Assembly (NCBI RefSeq): GCF_042453785.1
Contig: NC_091667.1
Coordinates: 32,666,001 to 32,730,000, forward strand
DNA from: Malus domestica
Lineage: Eukaryota; Streptophyta; Magnoliopsida; Rosales; Rosaceae
Direction of reading: 5' to 3'
Length of the DNA stretch: 64,000 nt
The notes under the pieces: model-generated
What the model saw: the letters and a program-made list of their open reading frames with translations, nothing else
What the model was told of the DNA's origin: nothing
The model's database searches: none
In this document: positions 49,085 to 61,545 of the stretch, in pieces
Numbering within the stretch: the stretch's first letter is position 1
How the letters are laid out: each line of letters opens with the position of its first letter
Made by a program: the position numbers and the translations under genes

Positions 49085-49761
49085 AGAGCAAGTCTACCCC
49101 TAAGGACTTTATGCCAGCACCCAGCGCATTTATCCACTCAAGTGAATAGTAATAGATCTAAGTGAACAGTAATATACCAAATCATCTCCACCCCTAACAA
49201 AAAATAGCTAGTCCATTTTATTAAAATATTATTATTTTTATTATTAAAATATTATTATTTTTATTATAAAATAATAATTTTATTTTTAATTTCTGAATTT
49301 ATAAAAAATAAAATAATAATAATAATAATAATAATATCTAAATTTATTAAAAAATTTATGTATTTTTTAAAAGTGAAATTCTTAATTTTTTGGGGGAAAA
49401 AACGTGAACCGTTGATCTGTGATCGGACGGTCCATTTTAAAAGTCAAATTTAATTTTTTTTTACCGTTGGAAATCCAACGACATACATTTCGCCACGTCG
49501 CCCACCCGGGGTTGGGGTGTGAGTGCGCCTGCTAGGCGGGCCCAACCTCTGAACGTCTGTCGGCTACTGGCCATAAAGGCCGCGTGAAAGGCACGTGCCA
49601 GCCCAATTGCCCGGTTCCTTGCTCAGTCAAATTTGGGCTGGCCTGGAGACCAACTTGGGCTGCGTCCCAGGCAAAAGGGTGGGCTGGAGTGGATTGACTG
49701 ACTCCTAGCCTGATTTTTGTACTTTGTGCTGGGCTATTCCACTTCCGGTGGACTTGCTCTT
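49085..49761. mobile_element. TIR element just upstream of the HIR gene
   Basis: It begins AGAGCAAGTCTACCCC and ends GGTGGACTTGCTCT as inverted repeats. The right third is unusually GC-rich and rich in GGGCTGG/CCAGCCC words. The right end is about 100 bases before the HIR TATA box. Confidence 0.65.
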
Positions 49762-49858
49762 AACTCTTAAGTCCAGCCCAATATACTGTTCTCTACGGAT
49801 AAATACTCGCTTATCCAAAAGCCCAATCGTACAGAAGTCGGTCTCTCTTCCCGAACCG

Positions 49859-49866
49859 TATAAATA
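49859..49866 (+). promoter_or_regulatory. TATA box of the HIR gene
   Basis: TATAAATA lies 104 bases before the ATG at 49963, which predicts a 5' leader of about 70 bases. Confidence 0.7.
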
Positions 49867-49962
49867 GTCCTCGGCGGTCATCGTCCGTCATCAAACCCCG
49901 TTCTTCCACAGTTCCCAAATTTCGCACCAAAAACCTACACAGTCCAGTCCAATCCATTCCAG

Positions 49963-51848
49963 ATGGGCAATTCGTGCTGCTGCTTCTGTATCTGCATAGA
50001 GCAAGCGAGCATAGGCATCTTGGAGAGGTGGGGCCGTTTCGAGAGGCTCGCCGAACCCGGTTTCCACCTCCTGAACCCATTGGCCGGTCAATGGGTCGCC
50101 GGCATCCTCTCCACCAGGATCGCCTCCCTTGATGTCCGTATCGAGACCAAAACCAAGGTAATTCTTATCATCTATGTGAAATTCATACAGCAAAAGCAAG
50201 AATTTTGAGTAAATTGTAAATTTTTTGTTGGTGTTTGGATTGAAATTTTGTGCAATTTTGGGCAGGATAATGTGTTTGTGCAATTGGTGTGCTCAATTCA
50301 ATACAGGGTGGTGAAAGAAAATGCTGATGATGCGTTTTATGAGCTGCAAAACCCCAAAGAGCAGATTCAAGCTTATGTCTTTGATGGTATTTCCTATATT
50401 GGTTAATTGGGTTTTTAATTTTTACGCGAATAATTGAATTGAATTGAATTTTGTAGTGGTTAGAGCTCTGGTTCCGAGAATGACACTGGACGAGCTCTTT
50501 GAGCAGAAGGGTGAGGTTGCTAAAGCCGTGTTGGAGGAGCTTGAGAAGGTAACATATGAAATGATGTGACGAAGTGTTTACTGTATTCGTGATCGTTTTG
50601 ACGGTAGGATGCATGATTGTAACTATTTTATCGTCCCAGTGCTTTGAATTGAATGAGTTTGAGTTCAATTGGATTGTTGTGATTGCTTCTCACCTGTTTG
50701 TTTCGAGCAAAATTTTGTTGTTTATTGTTATGTTTCCTTCACTCTGAAGCTTGTAATACAAGAAATGTTTTGTTTTACACGATTTCTTACGTTGTATGCT
50801 GAAATTTCTGATCAGGTTATGAGAGAATATGGATACAGCATAGAGCACATGCTGATGGTTGACATTATACCTGATGCCTCTGTCCGCAAGGCAATGAATG
50901 AGATCAATGCAGGTACAATTTTCTTTGATTCGTTCCCTGATTTTAGTCTTACACCTGGACATTGTTTCTGCTTGTATTGCGGTCGGAAAACACATGTTTT
51001 GGGAGTTAGTATATTGTTGGACCGTGAGTCTCGGTTAGCCCCAGGTTTTGAGAACAAACATTTTGGAATGTTTATGTGCTATGGTTTACTCAGTTGCGTC
51101 TCTTCCGATTTTTGTACAGAAGTGTATGATACTAGTGACATTCTGACAAGATATTCTTATGACGTATCTGGCCTCATAATGTTTAGATTCTGCTGTTATG
51201 TTAAGCCGTAAATAAATTTGAGTTTGCTTCGTGAAAGTACTTTATATGTTGGAGCGAACAAACGTTGCTTTTCTTAACTTTGGAACATTTTCACCTAGAT
51301 TCCTAGACTCGAGGTCATCTTAGAAGCTGAACTTATTTATCATATATTCCTGGTTATCTCGAAATGTTGAAGTTTGCAAACTGATCATTAGTTTGCAGTC
51401 TTTATATATGTTTATGGCTTGTAATATAAATGCTTATTCTTGTTTATTTACTAAATAATGGAGCATCTGTACTGCAGCTCAAAGGCTCCAGCTAGCCAAT
51501 GTATACAAAGGAGAAGCAGAGAAGGTGCTTCAGGTGAAAAGGGCAGAAGCTGAAGCTGAGGCCAAGTACCTTGGCGGAGTTGGTGTTGCCAGGCAGAGGC
51601 AGGCAATCACCGATGGATTAAGAGAGAACATCTTGAATTTCTCAGGCAAGGTGGAAGGCACCTCCTCAAAGGAGGTGATGGACCTGATCATGATCACTCA
51701 GTACTTTGACACAATCAAAGACCTCGGAAACTCGTCCAAAAACACTACAGTTTTCATACCCCACGGTCCGGGACACGTTAGGGACATCGGTGATCAAATA
51801 CGCAACGGACTAATGGAGGCATCTAGTGCTCAGCTAAACGCCGAGTGA
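49963..51848 (+). CDS. HIR3: Hypersensitive-induced response protein (HIR3-like), five exons
   Basis: Exons 49963-50157, 50266-50386, 50457-50548, 50816-50912 and 51478-51848 join in frame to 291 residues; family members are about 285. The N-terminus [11 protein letters not shown] offers a myristoylation Gly2 and several palmitoylation Cys, fitting attachment to plasma-membrane microdomains. The SPFH/band-7 (prohibitin-like) domain follows: [22 protein letters not shown], the [16 protein letters not shown] strand, [19 protein letters not shown], a charged alanine-rich coiled coil ([20 protein letters not shown]) and [10 protein letters not shown] near the end. HIR proteins oligomerise and associate with immune receptors in Arabidopsis and rice. 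The [20 protein letters not shown] version, rather than the VRASVPKxxLDD version of HIR1/2/4, argues for the HIR3 branch. ORFs extending past exon 4 (to 51211) read into intron 4. Confidence 0.93.
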
Positions 51849-52120
51849 ATACGTCGTTTGGATAAATTCTTGATCACAATACTTTTTTTTTATCGAATTC
51901 GAGTTGACACGAGCAGGTTAGGGTTGTTACATAAGATATAGTTTATGCAATCCGATTCGTTTAATTTTGTTTGCATTTCTTTTGGAATGAAGAACATGGT
52001 ATGTACTTGCACCATGTCGACTCTGTGTATATAAAGAAACAGTAATGCAGCCCAATATACATAGGTCTGAATAAAGTTATTATTTTGAATGAATGTTATT
52101 AGGGATTGTTATTTGTTGAG

Positions 52121-52336
52121 TCCTGATCCTCTCCGGATCCTCTTTGTGAGGATCCGGAGATCCGTGAATCGTGTTCGTTTATTGTACATTGAGCAGTTAT
52201 AAATCATTTTAAATATTTTTATTTAAAAATAAACATAAACAGTACTTGATAGAAACTGATCGCACTATTTACAATGAACGAATACGATTCATGGATCCTC
52301 AAGATCCTTACCAAAAGGATCCGGAGAGGATCCTAA
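52121..52336. mobile_element. Foldback MITE (GGATCCTC family), copy 2
   Basis: The left arm TCCTGATCCTCTCCGGATCC and right arm GGATCCGGAGAGGATCCTAA are inverted repeats. The pairing continues inward (GTGAATCGTGTTCGTTTATT against AATGAACGAATACGATTCAT), about 75 bp per arm. Confidence 0.8.
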
Positions 52337-54592
52337 TGGTTATGTGTTCTTAATTATTGAGTTCGACCACGTTTTATTTTGTGTCAAGAGTTAACAAAGT
52401 GGGCTCTGTCATGGGCCCACGGGAACATGGTCCGTTGTAGTCTGGACTAGCTCATTTGATTCGGTTGGGTCTCAAGTTGCATCCGAAGGCCCAAATCCAA
52501 TTTTTGTTATGAATTGTTTTTATGAAGATGTAGGGTAAATTATTTGGAGTGATTCTCAAATGTCACGTTACGGTGTTATGAATCTACGTGTTATTATATG
52601 TTGCACAACAATATTGATATATTATGAGCAATATCGTAATGAAAATACGTGTAATAAAATTGATCGATTGGTAGCATTACTCAACAGTGTGATAGATTTG
52701 TTGAAACTTTCGTGAATTTTTATTTTATTTTAAAAAAGGTTCAAAATTATTACAAAAATTAAAAAGAATAGGTAATTTCGAACCTGGGAAGTATGGGTAA
52801 AAAAAGTCATCTTACCTAGTAGGATATTTGACCACATGCAGGATCACGGAGGTTATGCTTGGCAATTGGTAATTGGTATGGAATGTAATGATATATAGCA
52901 CAAAATTCAAAGATGGATTTGTGTAGAACAAATGAGTGGCATACTAGCATTACAAATACGACGGCCCTATTCTATCTTGTAGACCTTACTCGACCTAAAA
53001 CATTATATTTTGGCTCCACACAGATGTTGTGTCGTAGGGCAGGCAATAAGCAAAGAAAAAGTTAACCTAAAGTTTAATACTTAATCAACCTACTAATTAT
53101 AAAAAGTGTTACCGTTAAACGTGGACCAATTAGTAAAAAACATAAAGTAAAATAATACGTTTTAGGTGGCCAACTTTGCATCGTACAAAAATGTAATCAT
53201 AAAAATGAAGGGAATATTTAGAGGAGGATTTTTGGTAATGATAATGTATGATGACCATTAGGGTGAGATTAGATAATTGGAGATTTTGATTTGATGGGAG
53301 TGCACTTAATTTGTTTTCTTCGTTTCTGGTATTTACTTAATGACAAGAAATTATAATGACACAGGTGAGGTCTGGTAGGATGGATTTTTCAAACTTTTAA
53401 GGCTCAACATGTCGAGCAATTATACAGTATGCTCGGAATGCGGTCACGTGACGTTATTATTTTTTTCAAGTTATAATATGTAAATTTAATTAATACTTAA
53501 AATGAGAGATATCAATTATGTCCAAATTTATTGTAACATGTAAAATAATACAATCCGTAACTTGTGTTCTTGATAATTATAACCCTTTCTCAAAAGAAAC
53601 GACAATCTTAGTTATCTTACCCTTATATTTAGGGTGGTGTTATCCACCACCTCTTTTTAATTTATATCATTTGATCATCTTTAATTCATTCGATCCGATG
53701 ATCAAATAACATTTTTTTTATTTGATGTTGTTAAATTCAAATTTGTGGTTAGATTTTGGGTTTTCGAACAAGAAAAAAAACAAGTTTTCACTTAAAAGAA
53801 ATAATCTCTTTCCAATTTAGCCACTTGGTAGGAGAAACCTTCTTGGAGGGATGCCTCTTGTAACAAAGTCAAACGAAAAAGGGGCAAAAGTGCACAAATT
53901 AGGATACAATGTAAAAGAAATAGTGAGAGCCTAGTAAGACTACTAGTGAGTCCTTATGCACATCCAATCATTTTCAAAGTGCTAGGCTCACTTGTCCATA
54001 TGTGCGCGAGTGGTTGTGAGCGGTTAATGCATGTGAGTTCTGAAATGTATGCATCAACAGTTCAAGTCACATGCATGTCTGTTATACATCAATAACTCCC
54101 AATCACTTGTAGGTACCATTTCGCTACTCTAATAAAGTGGATAGGTTCGTAGTCATTACAATCAAAACTCAAGGACCACAACTTTTGAGAATCTTTTTAT
54201 TCATCACCCTCAAATAATGGTGATACTTACCATCTTATTTATCACCGTTGAATGAGTTAAAATTTCAAAATCTGTATAGATCTCAAAATTTAAACTCATC
54301 AAACGATTAAAAATAGGGTGGTACCACCACTTGAGGATGGCAAACAAAAACTCCTCCACAACTTTTAGGTGTGGGGTTAGTGGTTACAGATACAAAAACT
54401 TTGTGAAAAATATTGATTAGAGTACTATCCTTGTCATGATAACACATCATACATATGGTTGAAGTTCATGTGGAATGAAATCATAGAAAGACAGACACCG
54501 TAGAATACCAAAAAACACAAAGGCAGGTGGTACACATATATTATTCATTTCCCTACCCCACCATCAAACACCCAATTTAACCTTTACTTTTA

Positions 54593-54764
54593 GCCTTGGC
54601 ACAAATGGAAAGGTTGTTCATTTGTGACCGAAAAGTCACGGATTCGAGTCGTAAAAACAACCTCTTTATAAAGTAAAAACAAAACTGCATAAGATAAATG
54701 TCTCCCCCCGCGACCCTCACAAAACGGGAAGCCTCATTGACTTGGGGTTGCTCTTTCTTTTACC
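54593..54764 (+). mobile_element. tRNA-derived SINE
   Basis: A tRNA-like head has an A-box-like TTGGCACAAATGG and a B box GGATTCGAGTC about 40 bases later. It is followed by AACAACCTCTTTATAAAG, a C-rich body and a T-rich tail (GGGGTTGCTCTTTCTTTT). This layout is typical of plant SINEs ending in T-runs. I could not see clear target-site duplications. Confidence 0.65.
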
Positions 54765-55912
54765 AAGCATGTGCAAAAACTTGAAGGTTAGTTGGATTGA
54801 AAAATGATGTATATACTTCTGCATAAATTCCATATCTAATCATTACTAATATATTATCATGACCAGTTTTTCACTTTCCCGTGTCAACTTGCTCAATTAT
54901 TGGCGGAATACAAAGAAAATGTTTCCATTTGTCCTCATAAAACTAAAGTCACCAAAACATACAAAGGAGGGCCACAAACAAGAAATACCTACCAAAATTA
55001 ATTTCATATCATGTCAATTCATATACTTAGATACGTAATTTTTCTCGAGTACTTACATTCATTCAGTGTCGACACGTTTGATTGTTGAATTCGGTCTACC
55101 TGCTCAAACTAAGTGGCCGAGGAACATCCAAATACATATCGACACTAAATGTTTACAGGTACTCAAGAAAAATGGCGGACATAGGGCTTCAAAATTCAAA
55201 AACAATCAAGAAAAAAAAAAAGAGGAAGAGGAGAGATGATATAAAGGAAGAAAGCTAATTATGGAGGAGCATTGAAAGTGTGAAGATTCTTGTAGAAAAG
55301 AGTGTTGTCCTATACTAATCATCATATCTACTTTCCCTTTAACAACATGAGTGGAGAGTGAACAATAAATCCATCCTCCTATACAAGTCTAAATAAAGGC
55401 TTAGGCTTGCCCTTTCTCTTCTAGTTGGTGAGTAGTCAGTATTTTGCCTCCCCCTGCCGACAGGACCCCCTATGCCTTAACCAAATTCAGTAGCAAATGA
55501 AATCAAGGGTAGAAAGAAAAAGTAACAAATTCTTACTCCACCACTAACTACACTTAACTCAAAAGTGAAAACTTTGAACTTCGGCAGAGCTGTTTGACTA
55601 GGAAACTCTCACACCGGATGGGAACAAAATACAAGAGGTTTCATGCTTTTGCGAATGACATAGTGGGGGAGCTCTATCCAAATTTTATTTTTTCATCCAC
55701 AAACCCACTTGGTATTTTTTTTCAGTCTACTGCTCAGTCAAGTTACTATATTGGGTTTCTATGGCAAGAGGATGTTATGATTGGTATGGTTTATTGAAAA
55801 CTCAACTGAGTATGATTTGAAGGTGCACCAGAAAGTGTAATAATTCTCCAAAATTTGGAAGTGCTGTTATAAGATACTAAAACAATGGCCAACTCAACGA
55901 GTGACTTCGGGG

Positions 55913-56238
55913 TTGGTTTGGTATTGCTGTGTTTTGAAAAAAAACTGATGTGAGAATCAGCGGCTGTGAAATAAATCAGCAGAGTGTTTGGTAAATTTTT
56001 TTGTAAAGGTGCTTTTGAAAAAAAAAAACAGTCTAATAGTGGGTCTTTTCATTAAAGAAGCACTGTAGCTCCGTGTGCTTTGAAAAAAAACCAGTTTTCC
56101 AAAGCTGCAAATAGCAGCTTCAGCTTATTCTCATAGTAGCTTCCAAAATAAGCCTTTTTTTTCAGTTTACCAAATACGTAAAACCCTCACAGCTTTTTTT
56201 CATGGGTGCTTTTTTTTTAAGCACCTCACTCCCAAACT
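55913..56238. mobile_element. MITE family A, copy 4
   Basis: Complete copy with termini TTGGTTTGGTATTGCTGTG and CACCTCACTCCCAAACTA. It lacks about 15 bp in the middle (CTTTTTCCTTTGATTT) that the other copies have. Confidence 0.8.
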
Positions 56239-58398
56239 AGGTCTTCATATGCCACTTTGTCCTCTGTTTTTTTTTTTTTGGTCCCATTTTTCATATTGTA
56301 TCGTTCTTGCACATTATTTAGGGAAAAAAATCAGAATTAAATTTGAATGTATCACCTGCTACGGCCACGAACTGAGTTTCCTGAATCCGATTTTCAGAAC
56401 TCTGCAAAAAACATAGTATGTGTATATATATAGTGAATACCACATAAGTATTCTCCCATCTTAAGGCAATTGCCACAAGGCTAAGGTCTTTCTCGCAAGT
56501 TGAACCACTGATGAAATCCGTTTACTTGTGAAGCACATAACCCGTTTCAGTTCTCAGCCTGCACAAAGAAAGGTGTGGCACTTAGGTTAACAGCTTCAGA
56601 CACTCATGAAATTTTCAAAAAGTTGGGATTTTAGGTGGAGCCAATGTTGAAAGGGGCTTGGAGATTAAGTATGTGAATAACAAGTAAAAGAATCACCAAC
56701 CTACTTATGCTCAATATTACTAGCCAAATTACATGCAGATTCAGTTCAAGTTCGTTGCAATATCCCTTTCAGTCATATTATGCACATCCCCTCCTTGCTT
56801 CCATTTTGCTCAAGACTTTTTAGCAATCATGGAAGGCCTATCTGATAACTGTGCGGATTGCAAATTTTCATCCTCCAAAAACAAAGTTCGAAAGGGCCCA
56901 GTTGGAGACTAAAAATGTCACAAGACATGGAATGTTTAAAGCACAAGTTACCAAAGATGATTAGAAATAATCTTAAGCTAAAATTTAAAACAATAAACAC
57001 ACAAATAGAGGGAGAAAAAAGATAGAGAGACAGACATACAACAGGGAGAGATAAGAGAGAGAGGAATGATGAGATATAAGGCCCCTTGTACCTTCCTTTT
57101 CGTTGACCATGACAACTAAAGCACTGAAATGGACTTCCACTTCCCATGGTGGGGCTCTTCAATTTCAGAAACTGATATACCAGCAGAGCAAATATGCCTA
57201 GTTCAATCAGTGTGAAGTGTGTCTTTGGCTACAAAGATTCGCTCTTGTGTTCTTACGAGGTTTGACCCATGTGATGACTCAAGCCCGGTTTGCCATCCAC
57301 CCAACCCATTCAAGAAAACCCTATCCTGCAGCAGAAAGGAAGTGTCAAACATTTCAAACAAATGCCATTCGTGTCCTTCGGTGATTTCATTTCTCAAGCA
57401 AATACAAGAAGTTCTACGCTTAAATTAGAACATACCATTACTCGTTCCAAACATTAAGCTTTGACAGATATTTCCATCATAGGCCCGAATAGGTGTTCTT
57501 AATTTGGTATAAACTATAATTTCCCCAAAAACAAAGAAAAAGGAGTCCTTTGTACGATAGCTATACATTTCAGGTTATAGGGAAAACACAAAGAGAATAA
57601 GTTAAATGGTTAAAAGACTGAAAACATAAACATATTGGTATTGCCACTTTCTAAGAGTCCTGCCCAAGAAATTAAATCATGACAAGATACTGAGGCCAAT
57701 GCAGTGCTAATTTGTACAGGTTGTACAACATACTCAATCTTGGTCATGAGCATCAATTCTATGTATTAAGTGTGGTACATGTCTATCCGAGATCTTAGGG
57801 CACCAGAAACAGAACTGCTGCGCATCTACTTGTCTAAACAATATGTCGTTCAGCATGGCACTTCATTTTGTGTTCAAGCACACTTAGCATAGAAGCCAAT
57901 ATTGAGAGTGTGACTGCATATCCAACAGATATACAATCCCTACACATATCTTGTCCAATAAGAAGTGGCACAGTGTCTTCCTATTGACTATTTCATTAGA
58001 AGTACAGAAAACTAGCAGTGGTACGCATGTAAGTGTCCTGGCGGGCACTTCAACCAGAGCGGTTACACTTTGGGGAATGAAAAATAGCGTAAACAAAAAT
58101 TATAAGTTGAACAATAGAGGAACAGAAAAGGTTAGTTGTAATGAGCCATCAAGTGGCCAAATTGGTTTGGTATTCATCTTTCATTGATTCAGAACGTCAT
58201 TCCTCATGGTCACCCTAATCCATATTACTACTGCAACATATAGGCATCACTTCAATAATAGAGCTCCTATTTTGATGTTTTACTATACTTCTTTCCTCTT
58301 CCGAGACAATCTAACATTTTTATATGTCCATTCACTGTCCAATTTGGTTTCATGTCATTATGTTGGGCATCTTGCATATTTATTTGAACACTAATACC

Positions 58399-58596
58399 AC
58401 TATAAGCATCATTAAAAGGTCGTACCCAGTGCACAAGGCTCCCGCTTTACGCAGGGTCTGGGAGAGGTGAATGTCGGCTAGCCTTACCCCCATTTATGGA
58501 GAGGCTGCTCCCAAGTCTCGAACCCGAGACCTACCGCTCATGGGCGAAGGCACTTGCCATCGCACCAAGTGCGACCTCTACTATAAGCATCATTAA
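58399..58596 (-). mobile_element. Au-type SINE with 17-bp target-site duplication
   Basis: On the minus strand the body (58416-58579) starts GAGGTCGCACTTGGTGCGAT. It carries an A-box-like ATGGCAAGTGCC and the B box GGTTCGAGACTTG, followed by the highly recognisable Au SINE body (GGGGTAAGGCTAGCCGACAT, then CAGACCCTGCGTAAAGCGGG) and ends in a short T-run. ACTATAAGCATCATTAA is repeated perfectly at 58399-58415 and 58580-58596. The intact duplication points to a fairly recent insertion. Confidence 0.92.
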
Positions 58597-59217
58597 TGCA
58601 TAAAAATAGTCCCGAAGAATAAAAAACCAAAATTTTCACACCAGCCATACATGACCATCCAATTCTTTATATTTTACGTCATGAGCTAAACTAGATGCAG
58701 TAAATGGAAGATGTTACATAGGAGGACTTATCCAAATCAAACATCTAATACTCAAGAAGAAAACAACAATCAATAACTGATATCAACAATGGAAATATGA
58801 TGAAGCGCATTTTTTTTTTAAGACAATGAAGAGAAACTGGACTTTGGAGGACACCGTATTAAACATAGAGAAACATACATCTCAAACTTCTCTTGAAAAA
58901 TGTTACAATTTTATATGCAATCCCTGGACCACTTTTATGATTATAAAGATCAAAGGGCCTCTTGTTTACAAAGTACAAACCGAAGAAACCCACAATCATG
59001 TTTTGGCAAGAGATTGACTATTTCATTAGAATCATGAAGATATGCCAGTTTCAATAATACAATGTTCAAAATTCCTTCACATTAACCTTCCCTTCGAGCA
59101 ATAACACTGAAATCTTTTACCTAGATGTGAAGTATATAGAAGAAAAAATAAAAAGAGAGGAAAGAATTCAATAAATCCTAGAGTTACAGAATCCTAGAGG
59201 AGTCAAAAAGAAAAACA

Positions 59218-61545
59218 TTACACTGTGGGTGCATCGGAAAAGACCTCAGTCAGCATGTCATCCTCAACGTCTGCAGTCCCAAACAGCTCTGCTTCCTTTT
59301 CTTCCTCACTAGAAAGATCCCTTCTCTCAATTTTGGCATGAGCTGCAATAAATATCATCTTCTGTGCCTTTTCCAGGCCTACCCTTGAGTGCCTATGTAC
59401 ACGAATCCATCTCATGAAAGACCAATTGCACTTAAATCCACACGAGGTTGCATGGAGGAAGATAAGTCTCACTGCAACCCTCCCCAATGTCTTTAACTCA
59501 CTTAGACAAGTTTCCCACACAAGTCTGCTGCTCTGTGGGTTAGCCATTTTCATCTTTCCAGTTACAGGATCTCGCTGTTTAACCTGCACTGCCTGAGCGT
59601 AAAGTGGGTCCATTCCTTCCGTTCTCCATTTCATGAGCTCCATCAATGCAACATGAGCTTCTTCTCTGGAAACCAACCTGGTAATGAGCTTATCTACATC
59701 CTTCTCCTGCTCATGTGTCAAGCACTTGAATGGTGGAAGGTACTTTCCACTAGTGTCCCTCATCAAGTATATCGGGTCAAGGATAAATGCAGCCGACCAT
59801 GCTGGGTGGTAGTTCTTTCTGAATCGTTTTTCAACTATTTCCTCAACAGGTCCTTCAACAATGTTGAACTTGGCACACCAATCCTTTACTTTTGTTCTCA
59901 ATTCTTCCCAAAGGGGTAGACATTGCCCGATTAATGGCCTCTCAGCCTCAATCTCCTGAGTCATCCCTCTGATCATCTTAACAAGTGAATAAACTGCCTC
60001 CAATTCATTCCAAAATCCTTCAGTTTGAATCATCCCTGCAACTTCCCTAGCAATTGGATCCTCCAGACATATCGCCTTATAAAAATCAACCAAGACAACC
60101 ATTTGGAGTATGCGGGCACAGCTCAATATATCCTCCAGCATTGCGTAGATAGGTGCAAAGTTCTTTGAAGTATCACATTTGGGCGAAGGAACTTGGAGCA
60201 ACCCAGCATACTCAAGCTCTTGTATCTTGCACTTCTCGAAAGCATGCCTAACCTCAGAGTTGCTATTTACAAAATTCGCAACCTTTAAGCAATTTTCAAT
60301 GACAACCCTAAACAGTGGAAGCTCTTTGTTAAAATCCTTAATCAAAGACATGAACCCCTGAAGCTGACAGGAGACATTCACCATCCAATGGTTCTGAGTC
60401 TCCAAGTTCCTCAATGCCTTGGCCTTATATTTGTCTGCAACGATCCCCACACAACGCTGCACAGCATTCCCACATATTCCAGTAACTGAATCCCACAACA
60501 CCTCCTCCGCATATTTCGAAGAAACTGACCCGCCAGTAAACACCACCTTCTGGAAAACACTAATCCCATTTGGAAGATTAACTGTGAACTTAACAACATT
60601 CTCTTCCCCACAAGAATCCCCGCTCTTCCACCCATCAGAAGCAACTTGGAAAAACATTGCATCTCTAATCCTAGCTTCAGACTCAGCTTTCACCTCATCA
60701 AACTTAGCATCAAGTCGAGCACCAGAAAGCTCACGCTGCAGCAATGCAGGCAAGCCCACCTGGCTAAGGAAAGCCCTGAACTTGGGATGCTCGAGGCTCG
60801 AAAATGAGACTGACCCACATGACTCATAGAACCACTCAGACAGTAGTTGAAGTGCAGAATCAATCTGCTCCTTACTAAGAGTGGCACCAGGTGAAGCTTT
60901 GGGACTCTTAAGTTTCTTCACACTATTTTCTAACATTGCCAAAGCACCCAAATCCTCCTTCCCACCAGATAACACCAAATGGTGCTGATCCAGCCCCATG
61001 CTTCTCGCAATCCCAACAGGGTTTGGAGACTGTGAGAAATTATGGTCACCGCCGAAGCGGGAAGACTCGATCATAGCTAAAGAGTGAACCTGTATCGGAC
61101 TAGGACTAATGTGCGGAGGAGCTTGAGAAATAGGAGAAGGACTAGTACCCATTTGAGAGCTCCGCTTTCTGTGATTGTGAGACGACGGAGAAGGCAAGGA
61201 AGAAATCGGAACCGGAGATGCCGCCGCCGATGAATTGGGCCGCAAAACAGAGGTGAAATTCGGGCAGGTACCCCGTTTGAGATGCTCTGAGGCGGTTCTG
61301 GAGGGGTTGGAGGCGGAGAAGACGGCGTCGCAGAGTGAGCACTTGAGCTTGACGGCCTTGGGGATGTTGGAGTTGGGGATGCGAACGAGAACGGGCTCCA
61401 AGTGAGCCCAGTACCAAGCTCCTTTCCCCTTGATGGCCTTTGTTCGAACAGTTACCAGGCTTTCGAATCGCCGGTTGAGGGCCCTGGCGGCTATGTCGTC
61501 CGGCGAGAGAGATGGTTCTGTTGGGGTTGAGTTTGTGGACGCCAT
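59218..61545 (-). CDS. BED-finger hAT-transposase-derived protein
   Basis: One uninterrupted exon of 775 codons. Near the N-terminus a BED-type zinc finger is visible: the aromatic pair in GAWYWAHLE (Trp44, Trp46), Cys69, Cys72, His88 and Cys94 (C-x2-C-x15-H-x5-C). A Ser/Pro-rich low-complexity linker (about 100-160) precedes the RNaseH-like hAT core: a DUF659-like part (VASDGWKSGD near 320, GSVSSKYAEEVLWD, VGIVADKYKAKALRN) and FRKNYHPAWSAAFILDP. The C-terminus has a shortened hAT dimerisation-type region (CNWSFMRWIRVHRHSRVGLEKAQKM) and an acidic tail. The full-length frame, absence of terminal inverted repeats nearby and a normal plant leader suggest a domesticated gene, possibly a DNA-binding regulator, rather than a mobile transposon. 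I recall Arabidopsis paralogues (At1g12380/At1g62870) of similar plan. A plant-specific, poorly characterised family. Confidence 0.85.
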   Translation of the reverse strand: MASTNSTPTEPSLSPDDIAARALNRRFESLVTVRTKAIKGKGAWYWAHLEPVLVRIPNSNIPKAVKLKCSLCDAVFSASNPSRTASEHLKRGTCPNFTSVLRPNSSAAASPVPISSLPSPSSHNHRKRSSQMGTSPSPISQAPPHISPSPIQVHSLAMIESSRFGGDHNFSQSPNPVGIARSMGLDQHHLVLSGGKEDLGALAMLENSVKKLKSPKASPGATLSKEQIDSALQLLSEWFYESCGSVSFSSLEHPKFRAFLSQVGLPALLQRELSGARLDAKFDEVKAESEARIRDAMFFQVASDGWKSGDSCGEENVVKFTVNLPNGISVFQKVVFTGGSVSSKYAEEVLWDSVTGICGNAVQRCVGIVADKYKAKALRNLETQNHWMVNVSCQLQGFMSLIKDFNKELPLFRVVIENCLKVANFVNSNSEVRHAFEKCKIQELEYAGLLQVPSPKCDTSKNFAPIYAMLEDILSCARILQMVVLVDFYKAICLEDPIAREVAGMIQTEGFWNELEAVYSLVKMIRGMTQEIEAERPLIGQCLPLWEELRTKVKDWCAKFNIVEGPVEEIVEKRFRKNYHPAWSAAFILDPIYLMRDTSGKYLPPFKCLTHEQEKDVDKLITRLVSREEAHVALMELMKWRTEGMDPLYAQAVQVKQRDPVTGKMKMANPQSSRLVWETCLSELKTLGRVAVRLIFLHATSCGFKCNWSFMRWIRVHRHSRVGLEKAQKMIFIAAHAKIERRDLSSEEEKEAELFGTADVEDDMLTEVFSDAPTV

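Larger units (their letters stand above)
51900..59217. other. Intergenic region between HIR and BED-finger genes
   Basis: More than 7 kb with no gene I can support. It holds MITEs at 52121-52336 and 55913-56238 and SINEs at 54593-54764 and 58416-58579. ORFs such as 56827-57162 (-) and 57203-57397 (-) lack recognisable domains; some of 56400-59217 could be 3' untranslated or non-coding exons of the BED-finger gene, which I cannot test. Confidence 0.5.

Noticed and set aside
50669-51211. 180-codon ORF in the HIR gene as a separate gene
   Set aside because: It combines exon 4 in frame with intron 3 and 4 sequence; the spliced model gives a normal HIR protein.
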